From Rhodobacteraceae bacterium HIMB11 (GTDB taxonomy: Bacteria > Pseudomonadota > Alphaproteobacteria > Rhodobacterales > Rhodobacteraceae), in the NCBI GenBank assembly GCA_000472185.1, contig AVDB01000006.1, positions 1 through 64,000 on the forward strand: a DNA stretch of 64,000 bases, given 5' to 3'. The notes under the pieces are model-generated. The model searched no databases. It was not told the DNA's origin and was given only the letters and a program-made list of their open reading frames with translations. Of the stretch, positions 46,660 through 54,132 are shown in pieces (positions within the stretch are counted from its first letter, which is position 1; the number at the start of each line of letters is the position of its first letter). A program made the translations under genes and the position numbers.

Positions 46660-47262
46660 TTATTCCGCACGCCCTTGGGCAAAGGCCGCGGCCAAAAAGA
46701 CCACCATCAGCATCGAAAGCGCCATCAAAATGTTGATGGTGCGCTGCGTGCGCTGACTTAGATTTAATTCATGCAACAGGGTGCCCGCATACAGCCAGCC
46801 AAGATGTAATGGCGTCCAAATTGCATTTGTTATCAGTATTTTAAGGATGATTTCTAATGTTAAATTATCGGGCATAAACCCAAACCCAGTGATCAGGGAT
46901 GTGTTCACAACATAGGCTTTGGGATTGATCGCCTGTAACAAAACACCCCCCATGATGCCGGGGGGTGATTTCGCCTCGATAAAGGCGATTTTGGTACCCG
47001 CAAATGCGATCCGCGCCGCCAAGTAAATCAGGTAACTCATTGATAAGGTTAAAAGAACGACCCGCAGGGTTGGCATTGATAATATGACCGCGGCAAATCC
47101 TGTGATCACGGCCAACATGACCATGTTCGTCCCTAAAAACAGCCCGAAAACATACCGCAACGACGGTTTGAACCCATAGGCCGCCCCAAATCCAGCCGTT
47201 GTCAAAACACCTGGGCCGGGTGTGATGATCAAAAACAAAACAGCAAGTGCGAAAACGATCAT
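46660..47262 (-). CDS. LysE/RhtB-family translocator
   Basis: A 200-residue amino-acid exporter with the family start FLIITPGPGVLTTAGFG, a GxxxG-rich second helix (FGLFLGTNMVML) and about six hydrophobic segments. Normal length. It converges with the sugar-acid operon and has its own promoter to the right. Confidence 0.9.
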   Translation of the reverse strand: MIVFALAVLFLIITPGPGVLTTAGFGAAYGFKPSLRYVFGLFLGTNMVMLAVITGFAAVILSMPTLRVVLLTLSMSYLIYLAARIAFAGTKIAFIEAKSPPGIMGGVLLQAINPKAYVVNTSLITGFGFMPDNLTLEIILKILITNAIWTPLHLGWLYAGTLLHELNLSQRTQRTINILMALSMLMVVFLAAAFAQGRAE

Positions 47263-47443
47263 CTATTAAATAACCTTATGACAAAGCGGTTAATTGGCTG
47301 ACGCAAGTATTGAAAACTAAGTCTTGTTTATCAAGGGTTTGTTCAGGTGCATGGCTACAATATTTTTCCAAAATTTTCCTGTCTTCCCCTTTAATTCCGC
47401 GCGTGCCCCTCTAATTTCCAAGTACGAAAACAGGAGAAGATGA

Positions 47444-47575
47444 ATGGCTGAATGTGGATGCGGGCGCAGCCCGACAGGTAAATGCGTAGGTTGGCACGGC
47501 CTAAGCGAAGAACAGTATCAGGAAAAGAAAGCAGCCTATGAAGCCAAACAGGCCGCTAAATCCGCAGAGAATTAA
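47444..47575 (+). CDS. Small Cys-rich hypothetical protein (43 residues)
   Basis: The short frame begins with ATG after an AGGAGA site and encodes MAECGCGRSPTGKCVGWHG followed by a charged, Lys/Glu-rich helical tail. Three Cys and a His in the first 20 residues suggest a small metal-binding knuckle. A hairpin follows the stop. It is too short for most gene finders, but the start signals and composition support it. Confidence 0.65.
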   Translation: MAECGCGRSPTGKCVGWHGLSEEQYQEKKAAYEAKQAAKSAEN

Positions 47576-47580
47576 GTTCA

Positions 47581-47600
47581 TGGGCCGCATTCGCGGCCCA
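47581..47600. terminator. Hairpin between convergent genes
   Basis: TGGGCCGC and GCGGCCCA form a perfect 8-bp stem with a 4-base loop, just after the small Cys-rich gene and just before the stop of the convergent glutaredoxin-like gene. No long T-run follows, so termination strength is uncertain. Confidence 0.5.
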
Positions 47601-47611
47601 TGTTTCGGTTT

Positions 47612-47959
47612 CTAAATCACGTTTTGCGCCAAAAGCTTTTTCAAATCTGAATTGCCACCGATCAATTTCTGATCCACAAAAATCATTGGAAACGTCGGCC
47701 AACCTGTCCACATTTTCAAGGCAAGTCGTTTGCGCCACATACTCGTATAGCTACCGTATTCAATGTATTTAAAATCCAACCCAGCTTTGGTTAGGTTTTT
47801 GCATGCTTGCCACACCGCATCATTCCACCGCATGCCCACCACGACAATTCTGTTTTGCTCGACGGCGGTTTCGACTTCCGCAACGATATCTGAATGGAAG
47901 GAATTGATCTGATCCCTCAGAGTTGGATGGATATGTTCGTGTGTTAGCATTTTACGCAT
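47612..47959 (-). CDS. Glutaredoxin-like protein lacking the CxxC motif
   Basis: A 115-residue thioredoxin-fold protein. The end of the fold is well conserved (WPTFPMIFVDQKLIGG matches the cis-Pro/GG region of monothiol glutaredoxins). At the usual active site the strand VVVGMRWNDAVWQAC has N-D-A-V in place of C-P-x-C/S, so classical disulfide or Fe-S-transfer chemistry through that Cys is not possible. It lies five bases after the DUF2200 gene and probably shares its transcript. Confidence 0.75.
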   Translation of the reverse strand: MRKMLTHEHIHPTLRDQINSFHSDIVAEVETAVEQNRIVVVGMRWNDAVWQACKNLTKAGLDFKYIEYGSYTSMWRKRLALKMWTGWPTFPMIFVDQKLIGGNSDLKKLLAQNVI

Positions 47960-47964
47960 GACTT

Positions 47965-48329
47965 TTACCTTTCTGCTGCGGGTTTGCGCATAATGGACGT
48001 AATTGGTTTACCCTTCGCCAATTCATCAACCATTTTGTCCAGATATCGGATTTCTTGCATTAATGGGTCGGTTATGTCTTCAACGCGTACACCACAAATG
48101 CTGCCCGTGATCAGTCGTCGATGAGGGTGAAGGGCAGGGGCGGTTTCAAAGAACACTTTGAAGGAACGTTGATCATCCAATGCATCTTGCAAAGTGGATT
48201 CAGAATACCCCGTCAACCAAAAATAATTTTATGCAATTCGTCCTGACTGCGACCTTTCTTTTCCACTTTAGCGAGGTAATGTGGATAAACATTTGAGAAG
48301 CTCATTTCATAGATTTTATGCTGTGCCAT
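47965..48329 (-). pseudogene. DUF2200 family protein, frameshifted
   Basis: The first part (from ATG at 48329) encodes [19 protein letters not shown] and [16 protein letters not shown], a standard DUF2200 start. At the T-run near 48219-48223 one base is missing and translation hits a stop; the rest ([16 protein letters not shown] onward, with ITGSICGVRVED and IRYLDKMVDELAKGK) continues in the next frame to 47965. Adding one T restores a full-length DUF2200 protein of about 121 residues. Function of the family is unknown. It is either a recent mutation or a homopolymer sequencing error. Confidence 0.85.
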
Positions 48330-48482
48330 ACGAATTCATCCATTACTCACAAGGCACTCTAGTGGTTTCAAAGTGAATCACAACAGGTGTCTACACATTC
48401 TCAGGGGAGCACATTCTGTGTTGAGGATAACGCTGTCCGCTAAGGAAAAATTCAATGGCACAACCAACCATTTGCCGCGCAG

Positions 48483-48955
48483 GTGCTGAAAGATGCTCCA
48501 GAATTTGAAACAATGCAGTTCATTGCAGTTAGCACTTTAGACAGCATCATTTTGGAAAAAACCGAAACAAGTAAAGCCAACGCCAAGAACAAATTGACTG
48601 ATGACCAGAAGTTAGCATTGGAGTGTTTGGAGGAGTTAATTGAGGCTAATACGGCGACAAACGGTGATGTCGTCGGCAAAAATGTTCACCTTGATAAGTG
48701 GCGTAATGAGTTCAAACGGCGACATACAGGCGACAATGAAAACAGCAAAAACAAGGCACACCAACGTGCGCGCAAAAAACTGGTTTTATTGAGATGAGTC
48801 GAAGTAAAAGACGATTTTTACAGTTTAGGCGACAAGGCGACATGAGGCGACAAATGCATAAATGTCGCCCTATACAAACTTACCATCGGCGACACGACAG
48901 ACACATGTCTTTAGACATGTCGTCTTGTCGCCGTGAATGTAGAAAGAGTTGAACT
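48483..48955 (+). pseudogene. C-terminal remnant of a plasmid/phage-type replication (AAA/primase) protein
   Basis: An open piece (48483-48797) reads LTDDQKLALECLEELIEA, HLDKWRNEFKRRHTG and AHQRARKKLVLL. The coding pattern continues in the same frame through stop codons (VEVKDDFYSLGDKAT, then GDKCINVALYKLTIGDTTD) to about 48955. This string of motifs is like the C-terminus of RepA-like AAA ATPase/primase proteins of integrated elements. No N-terminal ATPase part is present. It marks the left side of the AT-rich island. The family call is by pattern only. Confidence 0.5.
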
Positions 48956-48960
48956 CTGCA

Positions 48961-49331
48961 TCACCATTTGTCGCCAACTTCTGGATACTGCCTAAGTATT
49001 TCGTCTGAACCTCGATAAGCTGTTACGAACTGGTGCATCTCACTTATTAAAGAATTCACGACTTTACCTTCCAACTCAAAGGCATCAAGTTGTCGGTAAA
49101 CATCTTCTTCGCTCTCTGCTACCCAGTGACAGTAAAAAAATCATCATTTCCCAACCAGGTTTGCATGCATTGGGCATATTCTCCCGCGGCTTGAACTGCC
49201 CACTGATACTCTGATAACCGCTCCTCCTTTGGATCGCGTTTTTCTGGGGGTGTGCAGTATTTTGCGCGTGCTTCATCTGAAACGAATGTGTGAACTACCA
49301 TAAAATGACGTGAGAATTTTTCTTCTATCAT
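48961..49331 (-). pseudogene. C-type small protein of the island array, frameshifted
   Basis: The first part (MIEEKFSRHFMVVHTF to QTWLGNDDFF) aligns with the intact protein at 53806-54132 (MMRKHFMCTHTF to HWRGSEDFFF). A single-T deficit in the A/T7 run at 49134-49140 shifts the frame. The remainder (YCHWVAESEEDVYRQL and SEMHQFVTAY) is in the next frame and matches CHWEAETESDIHDLL and QEMHRFVTTY of the paralogue. It ends at 48961. One inserted base would restore a protein of about 123 residues. Confidence 0.75.
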
Positions 49332-49541
49332 AACAATACTCCAATCTCTGATTAACAGTATCAGCTTGGGTCCTTCTGGCAAGTCTATGCCTTGCGGGTA
49401 ATTCGGACGGCAAAGTCTTTCTAGTCACAGAAAATCCACAAGGGGGTGTAGATCAAAATTGTACGCACACCCATATCCCTTTTAAGCATTTTATGATAAT
49501 CTTTACAGAAAGTTATCAAACAAAGTTGATAATGTATTTAC

Positions 49542-49988
49542 ATGAATTTCGTTAGTTCAGATTTGGCCCGATATGCTGCTTATCCAGACACAATTAGCTT
49601 TCAAGTTGATTGTCGAAGATACAGCTGGCCACTACGCCCAATTAAGCGCATTAGAGGTAAAAATAGATACGCATTCCCAGAAGCTGTACTAGCGCATGTG
49701 ATCAGCGTACTACGTCACATGGGAATATCTGCATCATCGGTCGCAGCAATACTTGATAGGCTAGATCAGATCACATTTAAGAAGGCGTTGGATGAATTTG
49801 AGGCCAATTTGGTCGAAGAAGTGATCCTGACACTGCCAATTAGCCGATATTTTGAACCAGACGATGAGGGCGATCTAGCAACCGTCCACACTTCCATTGT
49901 TTCCGCGCATGAAACGCTGGTTGAAATAGATGCGTTGTACATTCGGCTAACTGACATTTCTCGGGGAATAATAGACGGGCATATCTGA
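49542..49988 (+). CDS. Possible MerR-like transcriptional regulator
   Basis: A 148-residue protein. The segment RGKNRYAFPEAVLAHVISVL followed by RHMGISASSVAAIL resembles the wing and second-helix part of MerR-type DNA-binding domains (R-Y-x-x-x-D/E-V and G-hydrophobic-S-hydrophobic-x-x-I). The first helix of the usual HTH is not clear, and the C-terminal half is a helical region of unknown type. It is the first plus-strand gene before the array of small proteins, so it may regulate them. Confident as a gene, weak as a family call. Confidence 0.6.
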   Translation: MNFVSSDLARYAAYPDTISFQVDCRRYSWPLRPIKRIRGKNRYAFPEAVLAHVISVLRHMGISASSVAAILDRLDQITFKKALDEFEANLVEEVILTLPISRYFEPDDEGDLATVHTSIVSAHETLVEIDALYIRLTDISRGIIDGHI

Positions 49989-50071
49989 GGCAAAACAGAT
50001 TAGAGTTGTTTCGTTTGCATAAATCTCGTCTGGATGTTTAATCTATCTGGTAAATGTTATCGGGAGACTTC

Positions 50072-50368
50072 ATGGGAATTGCGCGGATAAGGATGATTGA
50101 TTTCTTCAATGCGGAGGACTCACATGCATTTGAAAAGGAATATGTGAAGATTGCAGGGTCATTATTGCCGTTGGCGACAAACCTAATAATGACAAGAACA
50201 AGTGATGAAAGCCTGCTTCACATAGCAATTTATAATAATGAACAGGACGCAGATGCATCACTCGCTCCAATTCAAAAATTCATGTCTGAGTATCAAAAAC
50301 TGTTTAAAGACACGATGTATTTACACGGACCAGTTTCCTTAAATCATGTAAAGTTGGATGAAGGTTAA
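50072..50368 (+). CDS. A-type small alpha+beta-barrel-like protein, copy 1
   Basis: A 98-residue protein starting MGIARIRMIDF. It belongs to a set of five paralogues in this island that share a start of the form M-x-x-A-R-hydrophobic-x-M-x-[DE]-F and a central TRTSDESLLHIAIY-type motif (general form [KR]T-[SG]-[ED]-x-S with an aromatic or aliphatic strand ending in Y). The size and two-strand/helix alternation are like ABM/EthD ferredoxin-like barrel proteins. The ATG at 50072 has a GGGAGA site and aligns with the paralogues. The next copy starts two bases after its stop. Function unknown. Confidence 0.8.
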   Translation: MGIARIRMIDFFNAEDSHAFEKEYVKIAGSLLPLATNLIMTRTSDESLLHIAIYNNEQDADASLAPIQKFMSEYQKLFKDTMYLHGPVSLNHVKLDEG

Positions 50369-50370
50369 GC

Positions 50371-50667
50371 ATGCCGTATGCTCGCATAAACATGGCAGAG
50401 TTCAGAACTCGCGATGAAATGACAAAAACTCTCAGTATATTGAAAAATGACATAAAGTCTGTTTTTCCAGAGATTAGGGCATTTACCGCGATTGAAACAA
50501 GTGAAACCTCAATCCTAACTATTTCCGTTTATGACGATAAGGCTGCTGCTGATCGAGCTCTAGAACAGCGTGATAAACATCACGAAGATAAAGATTTGTC
50601 AGACATATTCTCACATGAGGGGTTTGTGGAGTGTATGTATTTCGACAATGAAAAGCTAGCCCTCTGA
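50371..50667 (+). CDS. A-type small alpha+beta-barrel-like protein, copy 2
   Basis: A 98-residue paralogue starting MPYARINMAEF, with central IETSETSILTISVY and a following Ala-rich helix (KAAADRALEQRD). Near the end lies SHEGFVECMYF, which is shared as a strand with copies 3 and 4 (YHEGDMDFAF and YYEGEVETLL). It is co-transcribed with copy 1. The conserved core implies a common fold, while surface residues differ, as expected for paralogues with separate ligands or for heterodimer partners. Confidence 0.82.
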   Translation: MPYARINMAEFRTRDEMTKTLSILKNDIKSVFPEIRAFTAIETSETSILTISVYDDKAAADRALEQRDKHHEDKDLSDIFSHEGFVECMYFDNEKLAL

Positions 50668-50808
50668 ACAGAAACCAAAAAATGAAGCGGAGCCTTTTGC
50701 TCTTGCAGTAGTAATTGCTCTCAAGGTCTTCAGTGAATTTGGAGATTTGAGTTTTCGTGTATCAATATGATCGTTATCAGTGTGCCTTGAAGATGAAGGA
50801 AGTATACA

Positions 50809-51126
50809 ATGTATGTGAGAGTAAACATGGTAGAATTTAACTCTAATGGTGGGATGCATGAAGCGTTGACTATCTGGCGAAAGAATGCCGCCCAATGGAT
50901 GACCGGAGCCCAATTACTGTTCACGATGAAGACGTCAGAAAAATCCGCAATGTATATCTCAGTTTATAAATCCCAAGAAGACGCTGAGAACGCGCTAGAT
51001 GGTCGTCAAAAATATGTAGATGCTATGGGCGATCTTGTTCATGATGTTTTTTATCACGAGGGTGATATGGACTTTGCTTTTCTTAACACCGAAATATTGA
51101 AGCATGAAATGGTTGAAAGTTTGTAA
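50809..51126 (+). CDS. A-type small alpha+beta-barrel-like protein, copy 3
   Basis: A 105-residue paralogue (MYVRVNMVEF start; MKTSEKSAMYISVY centre; SQEDAENALDGRQ helix; HDVFYHEGDMDFAF end). The 140-base gap before it shows no obvious terminator, so it probably remains in the A-type operon. It ends with a short extra helix (KHEMVESL). Confidence 0.82.
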   Translation: MYVRVNMVEFNSNGGMHEALTIWRKNAAQWMTGAQLLFTMKTSEKSAMYISVYKSQEDAENALDGRQKYVDAMGDLVHDVFYHEGDMDFAFLNTEILKHEMVESL

Positions 51127-51138
51127 AGGAATAACAAC

Positions 51139-51468
51139 TTGGCAATTGCACGGATAATTATGAATGAACTTGTTTCAACAGAAGCAACTGAAACCTTCAT
51201 AAAAGGACACCGAGAGCAGGTAAAAAATGGTTTTTTAAAGATTGCAGACTTCAGTATTGCTGTTCGAACTGGGGAAACATCTTTATTAATAGTTACAGTG
51301 TATACAGACCAGGAAACATGTGATTCAAACAAAGATCAACGAATGCATTGGTTCAAAGAACATGACCATTTAATGAAAGACGACTTTTACTATGAAGGTG
51401 AAGTTGAGACCCTCTTGAATGGTTCAGATAGCGAGCAAATAGCGTTAGAACTGCTCCGTGATTTCTAA
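51139..51468 (+). CDS. A-type small alpha+beta-barrel-like protein, copy 4
   Basis: A 109-residue paralogue that uses TTG as start (51139); this start is supported by AAAGGA upstream and by alignment of MAIARIIMNEL with the other copies. The centre reads VRTGETSLLIVTVY and the end DDFYYEGEVETLL. It follows copy 3 by 12 bases. The decayed cyclic-nucleotide-binding gene on the other strand lies just downstream. Confidence 0.8.
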   Translation: MAIARIIMNELVSTEATETFIKGHREQVKNGFLKIADFSIAVRTGETSLLIVTVYTDQETCDSNKDQRMHWFKEHDHLMKDDFYYEGEVETLLNGSDSEQIALELLRDF

Positions 51469-51494
51469 CTATGCACTGTGTGCTTAATGAGTGC

Positions 51495-51767
51495 CTAACG
51501 CCTCTTTTGTAACTCTCTAAGCCTGTCTTACAGTATAGCCATCACACCTCTAATTACCACATCCGAGCCAGCAAGCTTTTCCTCGAAGTCTCTTTCCGCG
51601 CAATAAACAACGGTTGTTTCTTCTTAAGCTTTGGCAGTGGCCATTCTTGGTGCTGTATCGATGACCCCCATTTTTCCAAATATTTCTGTAGCTCCGAGTG
51701 TTATATCTGGTTCAATTAATTCATGGTTTGTAGGAAAGAATATTCCAACTTTAGTAATTTTTGTGTA
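51495..51767 (-). pseudogene. Remnant of a cyclic-nucleotide-binding-domain protein
   Basis: On the minus strand, one frame reads KVGIFFPTNHE, TLGATEIFGKMGVIDTAPRM, ATAKA, stop, EETTVVYC, DFEEKLAGSDVVIRGVMAIL, stop, DRLRELQKRR. This is the phosphate-binding cassette and C-terminal half of a Crp-type cNMP-binding domain; the F-G-x-M-x-x-I-D-x-x-P-R-x-A-T-A pattern is specific for the family. Two in-frame TAA codons (51624-51626 and 51528-51530) and loss of the N-terminal half show decay. Its neighbour is a nucleotide cyclase gene. Confidence 0.75.
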
Positions 51768-51857
51768 GCTTTAAAAACGAATGATATTTCGCTTTAAAAC
51801 ATTGAATTATGGTAACTGAAATTTCTATGTTACATTTTCTCTAGATTGGAGATGTGT

Positions 51858-52238
51858 ATGGACAACTTACAGACTGCGCGCAATTTTTTTGAACAGTGTG
51901 ATTACGGAAAAGGGTGGGAAGCCTGTAAGATATACTGTCATCTAGATGCAACCTTTGAAACAGAGGCAGAAACGCTCTCCGCAATTAATACATTGGAAAC
52001 GTATTGCGAGTGGATGATTGATGCCGTCAATATGTTTGATGAAAATGTTGAAGTTGAAGTTAAGGCTGAAGCGTATGATGGGCAGAGAGATATTGTGCTC
52101 ATTTATGCAGAAATTAGAGGACATTTGATACTTGGTCCTGAACCAATGTTTGCAAAAACAGATTATGTGTATGTGTTAAAATTTGATGATGGTAAAATAA
52201 GTCATATGGCGAAAGTTTGGGACTTTAAGCTCCCATGA
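51858..52238 (+). CDS. SnoaL/NTF2-like small protein
   Basis: A 126-residue protein with the layout of the cone-shaped NTF2/SnoaL fold: N-terminal helices (NLQTARNFFEQCDYGKGWEA), then ATFETEAET, an acidic middle, and C-terminal strands VYVLKFDDGKISHMAKVWDF, which is the typical last-strand pattern. The third ATG at 51858 is preferred because GGAG lies six bases before it. Such proteins bind small hydrophobic ligands or act as isomerases/cyclases. It lies between A-type copies 4 and 5. Confidence 0.75.
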   Translation: MDNLQTARNFFEQCDYGKGWEACKIYCHLDATFETEAETLSAINTLETYCEWMIDAVNMFDENVEVEVKAEAYDGQRDIVLIYAEIRGHLILGPEPMFAKTDYVYVLKFDDGKISHMAKVWDFKLP

Positions 52239-52287
52239 ATATTAATGAGTTCAGTTAGTTTTTCACAGTTGTATAGGAGTAGAGTAG

Positions 52288-52596
52288 ATGCCTGTCGCAA
52301 ATGTCGTCATGTTTGAATTTGAAACATCTGCTGATCTAGAAAACTGGGCGGAATGGTACAAAAGAGACGGACCTTTTCCGAATAATGAAATATCACTTTT
52401 CGTCAAAACCGGAGAGACATCTGCTTTCGGGATTGCCTCTTATCCAACAGAAGAAGATAGAGTTTCAGGTGGTAAATTGCGTGATGCTTTGGTTAAAGGT
52501 GATGTTCCGTTTAAAATAAAAGAAATTATTCCCTTTGGTGGGCCAGTTTTGGTAGAATTTATCGATGGAGTTTTGTTCCCCAAGCGCGTTAAGTAA
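52288..52596 (+). CDS. A-type small alpha+beta-barrel-like protein, copy 5
   Basis: A 102-residue, more divergent paralogue (MPVANVVMFEF start; VKTGETSAFGIASY centre). After the centre it departs from the others, with a Gly/Pro-rich end (IPFGGPVLVEF). It has a TAGGAGTAGAG site before the ATG. It shares the K-T-G-E-T-S motif most closely with copy 4. Confidence 0.78.
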   Translation: MPVANVVMFEFETSADLENWAEWYKRDGPFPNNEISLFVKTGETSAFGIASYPTEEDRVSGGKLRDALVKGDVPFKIKEIIPFGGPVLVEFIDGVLFPKRVK

Positions 52597-52662
52597 ACAT
52601 TGTCGATTCATTTCATTTGGGATCAGAGATTTTTTGCGAAGATAAATAGGATCAAATGAAAC

Positions 52663-52956
52663 ATGTCCAATAAAATTTGGTCAGTCGTAAAATTTAAAAT
52701 CAAATTGGGTTGCGAGGAAGAGTTTCTCGCTGCACATAACTTTACTGATGAACACAAGTCTCATTTCTTATCATTTAGGGCAATAAGAGTGGACGAAAAT
52801 TTAGTTGTGCATATTGCGGAATACGAGAATATCGAGAAAGTGTTTGCCGCTCAGGATCAAGGCTTGGATTGGCTTACTTCGGTCGAACATTTAATTGAAT
52901 ATTACCACGATAGTCGCACAGAATCTTTCTCCGGCATAGAAATTTACTCTCACTAA
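52663..52956 (+). CDS. B-type small alpha+beta-barrel-like protein, copy 1
   Basis: A 97-residue protein with start MSNKIWSVVKFKIKLGCEEE, centre VVHIAEYENIEKVFAAQD, then QGLDWLTSVEHLIEYY and RTESFSGIEI. The pattern W/L-S-V-[VI]-[KR]-[FY]-K at the start and QD-x-GLDWL-x-SV-x-HL later recurs in two other island genes (53484 and 54339). ABM/EthD-like fold is suggested by size and strand-helix order. Function unknown. Confidence 0.78.
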   Translation: MSNKIWSVVKFKIKLGCEEEFLAAHNFTDEHKSHFLSFRAIRVDENLVVHIAEYENIEKVFAAQDQGLDWLTSVEHLIEYYHDSRTESFSGIEIYSH

Positions 52957-53142
52957 ATATTTATTTACTCAAATCTATATTTATTACCGATGCTTATAAG
53001 CATATATTAATGTGAAAAACTAATCGTGCAGTAATGAATGCCTGTTTGGCTTTTAAAGAATATTGATAAGCGCATTGTATCGAATGTCTGCTTCAGTTGT
53101 TGCAGAAATTTCACTGGAGTATGCGTTATGTATTTGCTCGCA

Positions 53143-53409
53143 CTACAGTTCAATCTCTTGAAAAATCGATACTTTCACACCTAATCGCTCATCATTATCA
53201 TTGATATCGTCACGACGTATGTGTTCGATCACTTGATCCATAGCGGTTGCATCTACAAACTCAGCGAAACCGACTACGTTATAGTCGTCGATTTTCATAA
53301 TATATTCGTTCACGATGAATTTTGATCGCTCAGCTTTCATACTTTCCCAAAATGCTAACCATTCATCGAATTTACCACTTTCTATCGTCCAGTGCGTTGC
53401 AAGTTTCAT
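53143..53409 (-). CDS. Small ferredoxin-like/ABM-type protein, outlier
   Basis: An 88-residue protein beginning MKLATHWTIESGKFDEWLAF, with VVGFAEFVDATAMDQVIEHI later. It has the strand-helix-strand order of ABM/Dabb-like proteins but lacks the A-, B- and C-type signatures. ATG at 53409 is preferred over the upstream TTG. It is the last of three minus-strand small genes. Confidence 0.68.
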   Translation of the reverse strand: MKLATHWTIESGKFDEWLAFWESMKAERSKFIVNEYIMKIDDYNVVGFAEFVDATAMDQVIEHIRRDDINDNDERLGVKVSIFQEIEL

Positions 53410-53483
53410 TTTACTCAACCTTCATTCAACTTTTTGAACTCTACTAAGTTTTTATACATAAAAGCATAGAAGCAGTTGGCTAT

Positions 53484-53783
53484 TTATTCATCAATTAACA
53501 TTCCAGATGTTGCACGCGTGTGGCCTTCATCAATCGACCATTCCTCTAGAAGGTGCCTAATGGTGTCGAGATGCGTCAGGGATATATCTTGGTCATCTCG
53601 AATTTCTTCAATTGATGGAGATATTTTAACAAGATATAGCTCGTCGTCCATCTGTGATAAAAAACGTTGCTGGCCGAATTTTTTTCGACATTTTTCATTA
53701 TGTGCCTTTAGCTCATCAATGACTTCTTCAATTCGACCGGCTTTCGGTTTGAACCTAATTACGCTTAAAACTTTCAATTTCAT
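53484..53783 (-). CDS. B-type small alpha+beta-barrel-like protein, copy 2
   Basis: A 99-residue B-type paralogue (KVLSVIRFKPKAGRIEEVID start; DDQDISLTHLDTIRHLLEEW; GHTRATSGMLI end). The R-T/R-A-x-SG end matches RTESFSG and RTVAYSG of the other two. It is on the minus strand with the C-type copy upstream and the outlier downstream. Confidence 0.78.
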   Translation of the reverse strand: MKLKVLSVIRFKPKAGRIEEVIDELKAHNEKCRKKFGQQRFLSQMDDELYLVKISPSIEEIRDDQDISLTHLDTIRHLLEEWSIDEGHTRATSGMLIDE

Positions 53784-53805
53784 CCCTCTATCAAGTATAT
53801 TTTAC

Positions 53806-54132
53806 TTAGCTATTCTTTGGCGGTATTATCATTCGCTCATCGGTTATATCATACGTGGTAACGAAGCGATGCATTTCTTGAGCCATGGAAACCATGCTTG
53901 AAGCCATTCCAGTTTCTTCCAATAGATCATGGATATCAGACTCAGTTTCTGCCTCCCAATGGCAAAAGAAAAAATCTTCACTTCCTCGCCAATGCTGGAG
54001 TACGCGTGCGCGTTGTCCTGTAAGTTTATCGAAGAACTGCCGATCAGTTAAAACAGTATCTGGGTTACTTGATTTCTCCCAAGCTTCTTCGGAAGAAAAT
54101 GTATGTGTACACATAAAATGTTTTCTCATCAT
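53806..54132 (-). CDS. C-type small protein, intact copy
   Basis: A 108-residue protein starting MMRKHFMCTHTFSSEEAWEK, with HWRGSEDFFFCHWEAETESD in the middle and MAQEMHRFVTTYDITDER at the end. The F-x-C-H-W-x-A-E-[ST] core and E-M-H-x-F-V-T-x-Y motif are shared with the frameshifted copy at 48961-49331. The conserved Cys-His-Trp could bind metal or haem. No known family is recognised. Confidence 0.75.
   Translation of the reverse strand: MMRKHFMCTHTFSSEEAWEKSSNPDTVLTDRQFFDKLTGQRARVLQHWRGSEDFFFCHWEAETESDIHDLLEETGMASSMVSMAQEMHRFVTTYDITDERMIIPPKNS

Noticed and set aside
48840-48900. Short GGCGACA repeats as a possible iteron array
   Set aside because: They fall in the decayed coding frame of the replication-protein remnant (GDK repeats) and are irregular in spacing.
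49134-49140. Programmed frameshift at the A/T7 run in the C-type gene
   Set aside because: No stimulatory structure or conserved slippery context was evident, and the intact paralogue lacks the run; decay or sequencing error is simpler.
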